A DNA stretch of 64,000 nucleotides from an uncultured Amphritea sp. (GCF_937127095.1 NZ_CAKZLP010000054.1:310001-374000), one strand, 5' to 3'. Positions 19,007-27,740 are shown, counted from the stretch's first letter. Numbers and translations: made by a program. The notes: generated from the letters alone by a model not told the origin.

Positions 19007-19846
19007 ATGAACACTGCATGGATCAGAGCGCTAAGCCGGATTGAAGCCGATGCCACCCCGGCGGTTATCATCACCGTGGTGGAGGAGCGCGGTTCTACAC
19101 CGCGCAACGCCGGCGCCAAGATGGTGGTCAGCCAGGAACAACAGTTTGACACCATCGGCGGTGGTCATCTCGAGTATAAAGCGATCAAAATAGCCCGGCA
19201 GTTGCTTGCAGAGCAGCAGACTCAGCCACGGCTGGAACGTTTCTCTCTCGGTGCCAGCCTGGGGCAGTGTTGCGGCGGTGCCACAACGCTGCTGTTTGAA
19301 CCGATGCACACCGACACCGTCAGAATCACCCTGTTCGGTGCCGGTCATGTTGGCCGGGCGCTGATCCCGATACTCGCCAGCCTGCCCTGCAAGATTCGCT
19401 GGATCGATAGCCGCGAAGATGAGTTCCCCGAACTCATCCCGGAAGGGGTGGAAAAGGTGGTCAACGAGTTCCCGGTGGATGAGGTGGATAAACAGCCTGC
19501 GGGCAGTTACTTTATCGTCATGACCCACAACCACCAGCTGGATCAGGAACTCAGCGAAGCGATACTGAAGCGCAACGACTTCAAATACTTCGGTCTGATC
19601 GGCTCACTCACCAAACGCAACAAGTTTATCCACCGGCTGCAAGCGAAAGGCTTCAGCAGCGAACAGATCGAACGGATGACCTGTCCGATGGGCATTGCAG
19701 CAGTAAAGGGCAAACTGCCTGCCGAGATCGCCGTATCGGTCGCAGGGGAAGTGATCGCGCACTATAACGCTGACGTTAATGCCGAACGCAAGACCACATC
19801 GACCAGCGCCACAGCAACCTCTGTGGTTGATCGTCTGGCGATCTGA
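19007..19846 (+). CDS. xdhC: Xanthine dehydrogenase accessory protein XdhC
   Basis: Chaperone that binds molybdenum cofactor, promotes its sulfuration and inserts it into XdhB. The start at 19007 (279 aa) is chosen because AGGAG lies seven bases upstream; the longer open frame back to 18740 runs through xdhB and is not used. The N-terminal domain carries ERGSTPRNAGAKM (about 27) and GQCCGGATTLLFE (about 85-97) with the family's paired cysteines. The C-terminal Rossmann domain has LFGAGHVGRAL (about 108) and MTHNH (about 170). Confidence 0.94.
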   Translation: MNTAWIRALSRIEADATPAVIITVVEERGSTPRNAGAKMVVSQEQQFDTIGGGHLEYKAIKIARQLLAEQQTQPRLERFSLGASLGQCCGGATTLLFEPMHTDTVRITLFGAGHVGRALIPILASLPCKIRWIDSREDEFPELIPEGVEKVVNEFPVDEVDKQPAGSYFIVMTHNHQLDQELSEAILKRNDFKYFGLIGSLTKRNKFIHRLQAKGFSSEQIERMTCPMGIAAVKGKLPAEIAVSVAGEVIAHYNADVNAERKTTSTSATATSVVDRLAI

Positions 19847-19898
19847 TCCGGTGGTTAGCGGCCGCTAAATGATAAATAAAGTACAACTGAGAACCCGC

Positions 19899-21209
19899 AT
19901 GACAAAGAACACTGTAACCGCTTACCGTGCAGCCATTCTGGACAGCCTCGGCGATCCCGCAGAGATCGGTATAAACAACAGCATCCGCTATTTTGAAGAT
20001 GGCCTGATGCTGGTTGAAAACGGTCAGATAAGCGCACTGGGCGAAGCATCAGAGCTGCTGGAACAACTGCCACAGGGTTGTGAAGTGAAACACTACCCGG
20101 ATTCACTGATCGCGCCGGGTTTTATCGATACCCATATCCACTACCCGCAAACCGGTATGATCGCCTCCTATGGCGAGCAGCTGCTGGACTGGCTGGAAAA
20201 CTACACCTTTCCGGCTGAACAACAGTTTGCCGATCGCCAGCATGCCGACGAGGTTGCGGACATATTCCTCACCGAACTGCTGCGCAACGGCACCACCACC
20301 GCACTGGTGTTCGGCACCGTTCATCCCGAATCGGTAGATGCCTTCTTCAGCCAGGCAGAACAGCGCAATCTGCGGATGATTGCCGGTAAGGTGATGATGG
20401 ATCGCAACGCCCCCGAAGCCCTGACCGACACGCCCCGCAGCAGCTATGACGAGAGTAAGGCCCTGATCGAACGCTGGCATGGTAAAGGCCGCTTGCACTA
20501 TGCAGTCACGCCACGCTTTGCCCCGACCAGTTCACCGGAACAGCTGGATCTGGCCGGTCAGTTACTCAAAGAGTACGACGGCCTCTACATGCACACCCAC
20601 CTGTCAGAAAACAAGAATGAGATCGCCTGGGTTAAAGAGTTGTTCCCGCAGCAAACGGGTTACCTCGATGTTTATGATTACCATCAGCTACTGGGTGAAC
20701 GTTCGGTGTTTGCCCACGGCGTGCACCTCTGTGATGAAGAGTGCGCCCGTCTGAGTGAAACCGGTTCTGCGATAGCGTTCTGCCCCACCTCTAACCTGTT
20801 CCTCGGCAGCGGCCTGTTTAACCTGCCCCAGGCAGAGCAATACAAGGTCAAAGTGGGACTGGGCACCGATGTCGGCGCGGGCACCAGTTTCTCGATGCTG
20901 CAAACCCTCAATGAAGCCTACAAGGTGATGCAGTTACAGGGTGTCAAACTTCACCCCTATAAATCGTTCTACCTCGCGACACTGGGGGGCGCACGGGCAC
21001 TGCATCTGGATCATCAGATCGGCAATCTGGAACCGGGCTCTGAAGCTGACTTTGTGGTGCTGGATTACCACGCCACACCGCTGTTGAGTTATCGTATGGC
21101 ACAGACCAAATCGATTGAAGAACGGCTGTTTGTGATGCTGACCCTGGGGGATGACCGGATGGTGAAACACACCTTCGCCATGGGCCAGCAGGTGTATAGC
21201 CGCAGGTAA
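19899..21209 (+). CDS. guaD: Guanine deaminase
   Basis: Zinc amidohydrolase converting guanine to xanthine and ammonia, feeding xanthine dehydrogenase. The ATG at 19899 (436 aa) is preferred: it has GAGAA upstream and fits the family N-terminus. An ATG 10 codons earlier at 19869 has no ribosome-binding site. Motifs match E. coli GuaD closely: PGFIDTHIHYPQ (about 75), NGTTTALVFGTVHP (about 128), VMMDRNAP (about 165), HTHLSEN (about 230), FAHGVHL (about 270) and GLGTDVGAGTSFSMLQTLNE (about 320-340). It is last in the xdhABC-guaD operon, 52 bp after xdhC. A CACAGAG repeat lies just downstream. Confidence 0.95.
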   Translation: MTKNTVTAYRAAILDSLGDPAEIGINNSIRYFEDGLMLVENGQISALGEASELLEQLPQGCEVKHYPDSLIAPGFIDTHIHYPQTGMIASYGEQLLDWLENYTFPAEQQFADRQHADEVADIFLTELLRNGTTTALVFGTVHPESVDAFFSQAEQRNLRMIAGKVMMDRNAPEALTDTPRSSYDESKALIERWHGKGRLHYAVTPRFAPTSSPEQLDLAGQLLKEYDGLYMHTHLSENKNEIAWVKELFPQQTGYLDVYDYHQLLGERSVFAHGVHLCDEECARLSETGSAIAFCPTSNLFLGSGLFNLPQAEQYKVKVGLGTDVGAGTSFSMLQTLNEAYKVMQLQGVKLHPYKSFYLATLGGARALHLDHQIGNLEPGSEADFVVLDYHATPLLSYRMAQTKSIEERLFVMLTLGDDRMVKHTFAMGQQVYSRR

Positions 21210-21243
21210 ATCCTGCTGTAAATAATGGTAGGTCAGCTTTTAA

Positions 21244-21308
21244 CTCTGTGCTCTCTGTGTTCTCTGTGGTTAAGTCATCTTTCATTTATTACCACAGAGG
21301 GCACAGAG
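21244..21308. repeat. CACAGAG dispersed repeat, inverted arms
   Basis: The left arm has three 9-bp-period CTCTGTG units (21244, 21253, 21262) ending in GGT. The right arm has ACCACAGAG and CACAGAG (21291-21308), also with 9-bp period. The arms can pair into a long hairpin between the converging guaD and GntR genes. Related copies occur at 24719, 26105 and 37097. Confidence 0.7.
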
Positions 21309-21324
21309 ATTTAGATATAAACCA

Positions 21325-22053
21325 TTATCTCGAATTCCGAACATTCGAAAAGATCGCCTTCAGGTCATCGGTGGCAATCTCATCATCCAGACTCAGTTTC
21401 TCTTCGATATGGTCAAGGTGATGCATCATCAGACTTACCGCTTTGGTTTTATCTTTTGCCGCAATCGCATCAATCAGTTCAAAATGTTCATCATAGGAAC
21501 AGTGCGATTTAGCGCCACTCTCATACTGCGCAATAATCAGCGAGCAAAGCGATACCAAACTGCGTTGAAAGCTCAGCAGCGGCGGATTTTTAGCGATCTC
21601 CGCCAGCAACAGATGGAATTCACCGGAAAGACGAATACCCGCACCCCGGTCACCGCGATCAAAGCAGGCCTGCTCGTCACGCACCATCTGCCTCAGCTGC
21701 TCTACCTGCTTCTTCTGTGCATTCTCACACACCAGCTCAGTCACCGCCTTTTCGACCACCCTGCGGGCGAACACGATCTGGCGTGCCTCTTCGATGGTCG
21801 GGCAAGCCACCACTGCGCCACGGTTTGGCCTTAGAACCACAACCTGCTCATACCCCAGACGTGACAATGCACGCCGGATAATGGTACGGCTGACACCAAA
21901 GATCTCACCCAATGATTCCTCATTCAGCTTGGTTCCCGGAGAGAGGCGCTGCTCGAGTATCGCGTCAAAAATATGTGCGTATACGATATCATCCTGGGTC
22001 TTTTTACCGTCCCGCTTGGTATCACCTTTTTTAATCTCAGATATCTGACTCAT
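21325..22053 (-). CDS. GntR family regulator, FadR/FCD subfamily
   Basis: DNA-binding transcription factor of 242 residues. Residues about 22-90 form the winged helix (YAHIFDAILEQRLSPGTKL, then LGEIFGVSRTIIRRALSRL). Residues about 95-220 are the all-helical FCD ligand domain with metal-type His/Asp positions (GEFHLLLAE about 145, HHLDHIEE about 212). GAGG lies four bases before the ATG at 22053. It is divergent from the AzgA-type purine permease, and a GTATAC-centred palindrome is found in this control region and in the xdhA-permease control region. A repressor of purine uptake and catabolism that responds to a purine intermediate is the natural inference. Confidence 0.88.
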   Translation of the reverse strand: MSQISEIKKGDTKRDGKKTQDDIVYAHIFDAILEQRLSPGTKLNEESLGEIFGVSRTIIRRALSRLGYEQVVVLRPNRGAVVACPTIEEARQIVFARRVVEKAVTELVCENAQKKQVEQLRQMVRDEQACFDRGDRGAGIRLSGEFHLLLAEIAKNPPLLSFQRSLVSLCSLIIAQYESGAKSHCSYDEHFELIDAIAAKDKTKAVSLMMHHLDHIEEKLSLDDEIATDDLKAIFSNVRNSR

Positions 22054-22520
22054 AAAGCCTCATTAACTCCGGGTCACCGGCCAAAAACTGATGGTAAAAC
22101 TACCATAACTTTTTGATTAAAAACATAATTCAATAATACACAAAAGCTCGAATTTTGTACACATAACCAATCTCAGCAAGAACTGTCAAACCACGCCTGA
22201 CAACGACCGGATTAAACCTGAATGATCCTGCAAAACCGGCAGCTCAGACACTCAGAGAAAACAGCCCTGATCAACACGATTCAGGTTGTGCAAAGTGCCA
22301 GATAGATCATGCTATTTCATATACTAAAACCCGCAAAATCAAAAAACCTGACTTTTGGGTTGACTTTTTTGTATACAATTATAGTATAAATAACACACAA
22401 TATTTGTTCAGGACGCGTTATATTTCCAGGGAATGAAACACAACAACCCGGCAGCCAGGCAACCGAACGGCAGCCTCAAGAAAAATAAAATGGGTAACAC
22501 CCGAATCAGGAGTTAGAGTT
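22054..22520. other. Divergent control region GntR / AzgA-type permease
   Basis: 467 bp. Holds the promoter and palindrome at 22360-22390, a related gtacac sequence near 22155 on the regulator side, and a 130-bp untranslated leader to the permease with no recognisable riboswitch. Confidence 0.6.
22360..22390 (+). promoter_or_regulatory. Permease promoter with an embedded GTATAC palindrome
   Basis: A -35-like TTGACT (22360-22365) and a -10-like TATAAA (22385-22390, 19-bp spacing; TATAGT at 22380 is an alternative) bracket the palindrome ttgtatacaa (22369-22378). A protein bound there would block RNA polymerase. Confidence 0.5.
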
Positions 22521-23969
22521 GTGGAAAACATACAACTAGATAAAGCCACGATGGATTCCCCATCGGCCCCCGACAATCAAACCTTTCTAGACCGCTTTTT
22601 CAAACTCAGCAAACATAAAACAACTGTCAGGACAGAGATGATCGCAGGTCTAACCACCTTTGTGACCATGTCCTATATTATGTTTCTTAACCCGATCATC
22701 ATGTCAAAAACAGGTATGCCATTTGATGGTCTGTTTCTCGCCACCTGTATCGGTGCCGCCATCGCCACTATCTTTATGGGTCTCTATGCTAACTGGCCCA
22801 TCGGTCTGGCACCGGGTATGGGCCTGAACGCCTTCTTTACCTTCACCGTAGTATTGGAGATGAACTACAGCTGGCAGATTGCTCTGGGGGCAGTCTTTCT
22901 CTCCGGCATACTGTTTGTGCTGATGAGTGTCACCCGTTTACGTGAATGGATGCTTGAGAGCATTCCGCTAAGCCTGCGTCTGGCGATGACCGCCGGAGTG
23001 GGACTGTTCCTCGGTTTTATTGGTCTGCGCTTTACCGGCCTGATCGTCCCCAATCCTGATAACGTAGTTGCTCTGGCAGATCTGACGCACTTCGGCTTTG
23101 GTCCATTCGGCCCGGAAGCCCCCGCACTGGGACTGCTGAGCTTCCTGCTGATTAGCTTCCTCAGCTATCGCCGGGTGTTTGGTGCGGTCATCATCGGTAT
23201 CGCCATCACCACCGCTATCGCCTTCCTGATGACGGCTCTGCTGCCCCATGAGTTTTTCACGGTGACATCTGACAGGGCACCGGCCTCAGGCTTTATGGCT
23301 TGGCCTGAAAATGGCCTGATCGCTGTGCCAAACTTTGGCGATCTGGCACCGGTGTTTATGCAACTAGATATTATGGGCGCTCTCGATGTCGCGTTGATAC
23401 CGGTCATTATCACCTTCCTGTTCGTTAATATTTTCGATACGGCAGGCACCCTGATGGGTGTTGCCCAGCGGGCTCATCTGCAGGATGAAAACGGCAAAAT
23501 TGAAGGTCTGGATAAGTCGCTAAAAGCTGATTCGATCTCCTCTGTTATCGGTACCGCGTTTGGCTGTCCTCCGGTCACCTCCTATGTGGAGTCCGCAGCG
23601 GGGGTTGCTGCCGGTGGCCGTACCGGTCTGACCGCCGTAGTGATCGGCATCATGTTCCTGCTGGGTGTGTTCCTGCTGCCACTGGCGCAGATGTTGCCCG
23701 GCTTTGCGGTAGATGGTGCGCTGATCTACGTAGCGATGCTGATGATGGGCTCTCTGGCCGCTATCGACTGGGATGATCTGACGGAGTTTGCACCGGCGTT
23801 GATGACCACCATTATGATGCCGCTGACCTTCTCGATTGCTAACGGTATCGCCATCGGTTTTGTCACCTACACCTTTTTGAAGGTAACTACCGGCAAGGGG
23901 TCCAGCATCTCTAATGGCGTATGGGCACTGACGGCAATCTTCGTTGCAAAATTTATCTTCCTGCCATAA
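22521..23969 (+). CDS. AzgA-type purine permease (adenine/guanine/hypoxanthine)
   Basis: Inner-membrane NCS2/AzgA-like proton symporter of 482 residues. The GTG start at 22521 has AGGAG eight bases upstream. AzgA-family signatures include EMIAGLTTFVTMSYIMF (about 39-55), GLAPGMGLNAFFTF (about 95-108), FVNIFDTAGTLMGVAQR (about 301-317) and an FGCPPVTSYVESAAGVAAGG block (about 349-368). About 12-14 helices are predicted. Divergent from the GntR gene, with a candidate operator in its promoter, and followed by a strong terminator, so it is monocistronic. Confidence 0.93.
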   Translation: MENIQLDKATMDSPSAPDNQTFLDRFFKLSKHKTTVRTEMIAGLTTFVTMSYIMFLNPIIMSKTGMPFDGLFLATCIGAAIATIFMGLYANWPIGLAPGMGLNAFFTFTVVLEMNYSWQIALGAVFLSGILFVLMSVTRLREWMLESIPLSLRLAMTAGVGLFLGFIGLRFTGLIVPNPDNVVALADLTHFGFGPFGPEAPALGLLSFLLISFLSYRRVFGAVIIGIAITTAIAFLMTALLPHEFFTVTSDRAPASGFMAWPENGLIAVPNFGDLAPVFMQLDIMGALDVALIPVIITFLFVNIFDTAGTLMGVAQRAHLQDENGKIEGLDKSLKADSISSVIGTAFGCPPVTSYVESAAGVAAGGRTGLTAVVIGIMFLLGVFLLPLAQMLPGFAVDGALIYVAMLMMGSLAAIDWDDLTEFAPALMTTIMMPLTFSIANGIAIGFVTYTFLKVTTGKGSSISNGVWALTAIFVAKFIFLP

Positions 23970-23989
23970 TGTTGTCGCATATTCAATCA

Positions 23990-24020
23990 GCCCTCCCTTC
24001 GGGAGGGCGTTTTTGTTTTC
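23990..24020 (+). terminator. Rho-independent terminator of the AzgA-type permease
   Basis: Perfect 8-bp stem GCCCTCCC/GGGAGGGC with a TTC loop followed by GTTTTTGTTTT, 20 bp past the stop codon. Confidence 0.92.
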
Positions 24021-24080
24021 GCAATAGCACTTATAGATAGCGCTTATAAAAAGAGCTTATAAAAAGCATTTGAGAAAGAG

Positions 24081-24695
24081 ATGACCTTAGAAACCTGGCT
24101 ACTGTTCTGTTCTGCCGCCCTGCTGGTAATTCTGATCCCCGGCCCCCTGTCGCTGTTAATGATCGCCAACAGCCTGAATTTTGGCATCCGTCGCAGCTAT
24201 CCCGCATTTCTCGGGGGCGTCAGCGCATCGCTGATTCTGCTGATCACCTCAGCAACCGGTCTGGGAGCGCTGCTGCTGGCCTCTGAACAACTATTTACGC
24301 TGCTCCGCTATCTCGGTGCCGCCTACCTGATCTGGCTGGGTTACCGCGCCTGGCGGGATGCAGACCAGAGCCACAAAAGCAGTCAAACCGCCGTCAACAA
24401 CGGCCGTGGCATGATGTTCCGCAGGGCATTTACCCTGGGCATCAGCAACCCCAAAGACATTCTCTTCTTTGTCGCCTTTCTGCCGCAGTTTATGACCCCG
24501 GAAAGCCCGCTGCTGACACAACTGCTGATTATGTCCGTTAGCTGGTGTGTGCTCGATCTGATCAGCAAACTGGGCTATGGTCTGGCTGCCAAAGGGCTGG
24601 CACCTATACTGAAAAAACAGCAAAATATCCGCCGTTTCAATCGCTTTTGTGGCGGACTGTTTGTCGGCGCCGGCAGCTTGGTGTTTTTTCGCTAG
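24081..24695 (+). CDS. LysE/RhtB family amino-acid exporter
   Basis: 204-residue inner-membrane exporter with six predicted helices. Family signatures are LVILIPGPLSLLMI (about 14-27), LLRYLGAAYLIWLGYRAW (about 74-91) and FTLGISNPKDILFFVAFLPQF (about 115-135, the conserved N-P-K turn). GAGAAAGAG lies directly upstream of the ATG at 24081. It is alone between a terminator and a hairpin repeat. Substrate unknown. Confidence 0.9.
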   Translation: MTLETWLLFCSAALLVILIPGPLSLLMIANSLNFGIRRSYPAFLGGVSASLILLITSATGLGALLLASEQLFTLLRYLGAAYLIWLGYRAWRDADQSHKSSQTAVNNGRGMMFRRAFTLGISNPKDILFFVAFLPQFMTPESPLLTQLLIMSVSWCVLDLISKLGYGLAAKGLAPILKKQQNIRRFNRFCGGLFVGAGSLVFFR

Positions 24696-24718
24696 AGGTT
24701 TCGCTAAAAACCATTTTT

Positions 24719-24787
24719 ACCACAGAGAGATATGCATTCCCACGCAGGAGCGTGGGAACGAGATAAACACAGGCCCTCTGTGGTTAG
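24719..24787. repeat. Nested hairpin repeat: ACCACAGAG arms around a TTCCCACGC hairpin
   Basis: Outer arms ACCACAGAG (24719) and CTCTGTGGT (ending about 24785) enclose a perfect 9-bp hairpin TTCCCACGC / GCGTGGGAA (24737-24745 and 24750-24758, loop agga). Both resemble short dispersed repeats common in gammaproteobacteria. It may terminate the LysE transcript. Confidence 0.75.
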
Positions 24788-24924
24788 CTCATATAACTAC
24801 GGTTATCTCTATTTAACCTTGTGAATGAGCGTTTTAGGATAAACCAGGTCGGAACCGGACAACCCGGAATATCCCACTCAACTACAATGGCTGCTCTTTT
24901 GTAATCACAATCGTTGGAGCTGAC

Positions 24925-25269
24925 ATGTCCGATTTCATCACAGTAATGCGCGAAACCTGCCCCACGCCCGTCGTTGACGCGACCAAGTGGACACGCATCG
25001 GCGGTGAACCGCACACCGTAAATCTTAACGCCTACCTTTCTGCCGATGGCAGCAAAATCATGGGGACCTGGATCTGCACACCAGGAAAATTTGAGGTGAA
25101 TTACGACAAGTGGGAGTTCTGTCACTTTCTGGAAGGGTACTGCATTATCACCCCCGAAGGAGAAGAGCCCAAGCACCTGAAAGGCGGCGACGTATTCGTT
25201 ATCGAACCGGGAATGAAAGGCACCTGGGAAGTCGTTGAAACCGTGCGCAAATACTTCGTCTTCGCCTGA
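24925..25269 (+). CDS. Single-domain cupin protein (Cupin_3 type)
   Basis: 114-residue cytosolic cupin. Beta-rich with GTWICTPGKFEVNY (about 48) and a WEFCHFLEGYCIITPEG strand pair (about 63-79), then GGDVFVIEPGMKGTWEV (about 88-104). This is the small Cupin_3 family, whose larger relatives include (S)-ureidoglycine aminohydrolase. The first cupin motif has one clear His and a Glu, so metal binding is uncertain. GGAG lies six bases before the ATG. The purine-related family name is suggestive beside the purine region, but the single small domain does not support that enzyme activity. Confidence 0.85.
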   Translation: MSDFITVMRETCPTPVVDATKWTRIGGEPHTVNLNAYLSADGSKIMGTWICTPGKFEVNYDKWEFCHFLEGYCIITPEGEEPKHLKGGDVFVIEPGMKGTWEVVETVRKYFVFA

Positions 25270-25292
25270 TTTTTTTAAAGCCAGGGTCGTAG

Positions 25293-25319
25293 GTTGGGCT
25301 GAGTGCAACGAAGCCCAAC
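25293..25319. repeat. GTTGGG hairpin repeat, copy 1
   Basis: GTTGGGCT (25293-25300) and AGCCCAAC (25312-25319) form an 8-bp stem. The flank cgtag is shared with the copy at 32203-32227. Confidence 0.75.
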
Positions 25320-25401
25320 AACTATCGTGAACAGCTTTCTTCAACTGCTCTTCTCAACAACTTTCCTTAATACCTGCCCGTCAAACCACCAACGACCGAT
25401 C

Positions 25402-25917
25402 TCACTGCTGCTCAACCCAAATCAGATCATCAGAATTAAAGCCCCGCGCCTCAGACATGTTGATAAACCGCGCCTTCACCTCCGGCGTTACATTCGGAGT
25501 ACGTGACAGCAGCCAAAGATAAGCGGTATCAGGCCCGGAAACAAAAGAGTACTGATAGTTATCGCGGTCCAGATCAAACACCACATATGAACCGTAAAAA
25601 GGCCCAAAGAAGGACACCTTCAAATAGCCTTCATCGCTGTTATTAACAAAGTAGGCTTTACCCTCAGCTTCCTGCCATTTCTCTTTCTCCGCAGAATAGC
25701 CACGATTAAGCACCGCTACGCCACCATCATCGCGCAAGCTGTATTCAGCAGACACCTGCGTCAGCCCTTTTTCGAAGGAATGATCCAGTCGTGCAACTTC
25801 ATACCACTTGCCTAAATAGCGATCCAACTCAAACTGGCTAACCGGTTCAACTGACTGTGGCATACCTAAACAGCCATGCAGCAATAACGCAGTGATGATA
25901 ATCAAAACTGTTTTCAT
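25402..25917 (-). CDS. blc: Outer-membrane lipocalin lipoprotein (Blc type)
   Basis: Bacterial lipocalin of 171 residues, a lipid-anchored eight-strand barrel that binds fatty acids or lysophospholipids and is linked to envelope stress in E. coli. Lipoprotein signal with lipobox LHGC (Cys16). The lipocalin signature YLGKWYEVARLDHSFEKG lies about 34-51, GYLKVSFFGPF about 97-107 and YLWLLSRTP about 134-142. The +2 residue is Leu, consistent with outer-membrane sorting. It stands alone with divergent or repeat-containing flanks. Confidence 0.93.
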   Translation of the reverse strand: MKTVLIIITALLLHGCLGMPQSVEPVSQFELDRYLGKWYEVARLDHSFEKGLTQVSAEYSLRDDGGVAVLNRGYSAEKEKWQEAEGKAYFVNNSDEGYLKVSFFGPFYGSYVVFDLDRDNYQYSFVSGPDTAYLWLLSRTPNVTPEVKARFINMSEARGFNSDDLIWVEQQ

Positions 25918-26082
25918 AATAGAGGTCTCAGAAGAGATAGACAGGCCTTATGCAACAGGCTCATGTTGGGGTTTATACGCTGAGGTTGTAGTTCAGATCA
26001 TTCGCTGTCGTTCAGCTAAGGGCTGTCATTATACAAAAGATTGTCGTTCTTCAAATGACGCCTCTGACAACCCTGAGTTTAC

Positions 26083-26119
26083 GGTGACAGATAACCATAG
26101 ATAACCACAGAGAACTCAG
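26083..26119. repeat. CACAGAG repeat copy with CTGAGTT/AACTCAG arms
   Basis: CTGAGTT (26083-26089) pairs with AACTCAG (26113-26119) around a segment containing aaccacagag. It overlaps the stop codon of the downstream peptidase-like gene, so it may act as its transcript end. Confidence 0.55.
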
Positions 26120-27186
26120 ATCCGCTCTTTCAGCAGCTCGTGAATAAAGCGCAATTTCTCTTTCACCCGGGGCATCAACACAAAGGGATAAAGGTCAGGC
26201 TGCCCCATACTGCGATTCAGGCAGTTGGCTGAAAAAATCACCGCCAGTGCTTTGGATAGAAACGCATCAAAATCAACCTGCCCATAGGGGTCGATGTCAG
26301 CGGTCATTGCTAAGCCCTGATTTTTCTCCGCATAATCGGGGTTAACCGATACTCTCAACGCGGTCGCAGTTTCCATAATATCAGTGAGATGCAGATAGTG
26401 AGACCAGGTTTCAGCCCAGTCCTCCCACGGATGAGATGAAGCATACTCAGTGACATAATGCTGACTCCAATCGGGCACAGGGCCGTTGTCATAATGACGC
26501 TGCAGCGCCTGGGAATAATCTTGCCGTTCATCGCCAAACTCAGCCCGGTAACGTTCCAGCCAGACGGGGTTATCCCGAATCAGCAGATCCCAGTAATAGT
26601 GCCCCACCTCATGACGCAGATGCCCCAACAGGGTTCGATAATGCTCATGCATATCAACCCGGGCCTGCTCACGCTGAACGGAATTAGCCTCATTCATGGT
26701 AATGGTGATTTTGCCCCCGTCATGACCGGTCATGGTGTGCGCATCTTTGGGCACAACCTGTGTGGTATTAATAAAGTCAAACGAGATGCCCGAATCCTGG
26801 GGGGCCTGCTTACGATCAACCGGTAGCTGATGTTTCAATAAGCTATACACCAGACGATGCTTGGCAAACTGTAGAGAACGCCAGCCATCCAGGTTTTCAA
26901 TGGTGCCAATATTGGGAATATAACGATTCAGTTCACAGGAGATACACAGCCTGCTGGCAGAATCACTATCAACCAGCCAGTTACAGGCCTGCTGTTGCTT
27001 ATTTTTGCAGTATTTCCAGGTGAAACCCTGGGGTTTGTTAATCTCAATTAAGTTGCCATTATGCTCAGTGACAGTGATAAAGCGTAATGACTTCGGCTCA
27101 AAGGCAACTTCATTTTTGCAGCGTTCACATCTGACGTTCTCAAACAGTATGACGTGCTCACAGTGTCCGCATTGAAAAATCTGCAT
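26116..27186 (-). CDS. Zinc-ribbon plus putative zinc metallopeptidase protein (COG4307 type)
   Basis: 356-residue cytosolic protein. The N-terminus is a zinc ribbon: CGHC (residues 6-9) and CERC (residues 20-23), with a second Cys-rich pair CSISCE-like near residue 75. The catalytic-type motif HEVGHYYWD occurs at about 192-200 (HExxH), with downstream acidic and His residues (WEDWAETWSHYLH, about 257-269) that could complete a metal site. This layout matches the uncharacterised family of putative zinc-binding peptidases. No signal peptide. Function in vivo is unknown. Confidence 0.85.
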   Translation of the reverse strand: MQIFQCGHCEHVILFENVRCERCKNEVAFEPKSLRFITVTEHNGNLIEINKPQGFTWKYCKNKQQQACNWLVDSDSASRLCISCELNRYIPNIGTIENLDGWRSLQFAKHRLVYSLLKHQLPVDRKQAPQDSGISFDFINTTQVVPKDAHTMTGHDGGKITITMNEANSVQREQARVDMHEHYRTLLGHLRHEVGHYYWDLLIRDNPVWLERYRAEFGDERQDYSQALQRHYDNGPVPDWSQHYVTEYASSHPWEDWAETWSHYLHLTDIMETATALRVSVNPDYAEKNQGLAMTADIDPYGQVDFDAFLSKALAVIFSANCLNRSMGQPDLYPFVLMPRVKEKLRFIHELLKERI

Positions 27187-27506
27187 GGCTTCGCCTTATA
27201 ATATCGCTACAACACAGGCCGGGTTGCCACCCGGTTCAGGTTGATGGTGTCGCTGTTGTATAGGGGTCACTGCTGATACTTGCTAAACCCGGCTGAGAAC
27301 CGATAGCAGTGATACCTTAGATGAGATCCGATCAAAAGAATATCAAAACTCATTTTATAACGTTCCAGGCAACTGTGGTTAATCTTTAACGCTCAGGCTG
27401 ATCACAGCAAGCAGAACAGCTCGAAAGTAAAGTAACGTAAAGAGCATTGAATCTTCGCCCACTAAAACGCTATAAAACAGTGGTTATCCCATCAATGGAG
27501 AAAACC
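27187..27506. other. Gap upstream of a small secreted protein gene
   Basis: 320 bp between divergent genes. It presumably carries both promoters; I see no strong promoter, repeat or RNA structure. Confidence 0.4.
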
Positions 27507-27710
27507 ATGAACAAATATATTGTTTCTTTTCTTGCCGCCAGTGCGCTGGCATTCTCGGGTACTGCCGCGATGGCTCAGGACAGTGACCGCTGTGAAAGCC
27601 AGACAGAAGAGCACCGCACACCAACAGAATCGATAACCGAAATATCAGCTATTGCGGACAGCGACCTCTCCTCTTATACAGGCTCAAAGGGTAATCAGGT
27701 CGAAGAATAA
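27507..27710 (+). CDS. Small secreted hypothetical protein
   Basis: 67 residues from the ATG at 27507, chosen because GGAGA lies seven bases upstream and a clean signal peptide follows (cleavage after TAAMAQ, about residue 24). An earlier in-frame start at 27447 has no such support. The mature part (about 43 residues) is acidic, Ser/Thr/Glu-rich, has one Cys and no recognisable domain. A hairpin follows the stop. Function unknown; real because of the signal peptide, ribosome-binding site and terminator-like end. Confidence 0.65.
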   Translation: MNKYIVSFLAASALAFSGTAAMAQDSDRCESQTEEHRTPTESITEISAIADSDLSSYTGSKGNQVEE

Positions 27711-27714
27711 TTCA

Positions 27715-27740
27715 GCTTACCCGTTAACGGGCAAGCGTTT
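27715..27740 (+). terminator. Probable terminator of the small secreted protein gene
   Basis: GCTT-A-CCCG / CGGG-C-AAGC stem (one internal mismatch) with TTAA loop, then GTTT. Short T-tract, so moderate strength. Confidence 0.55.
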
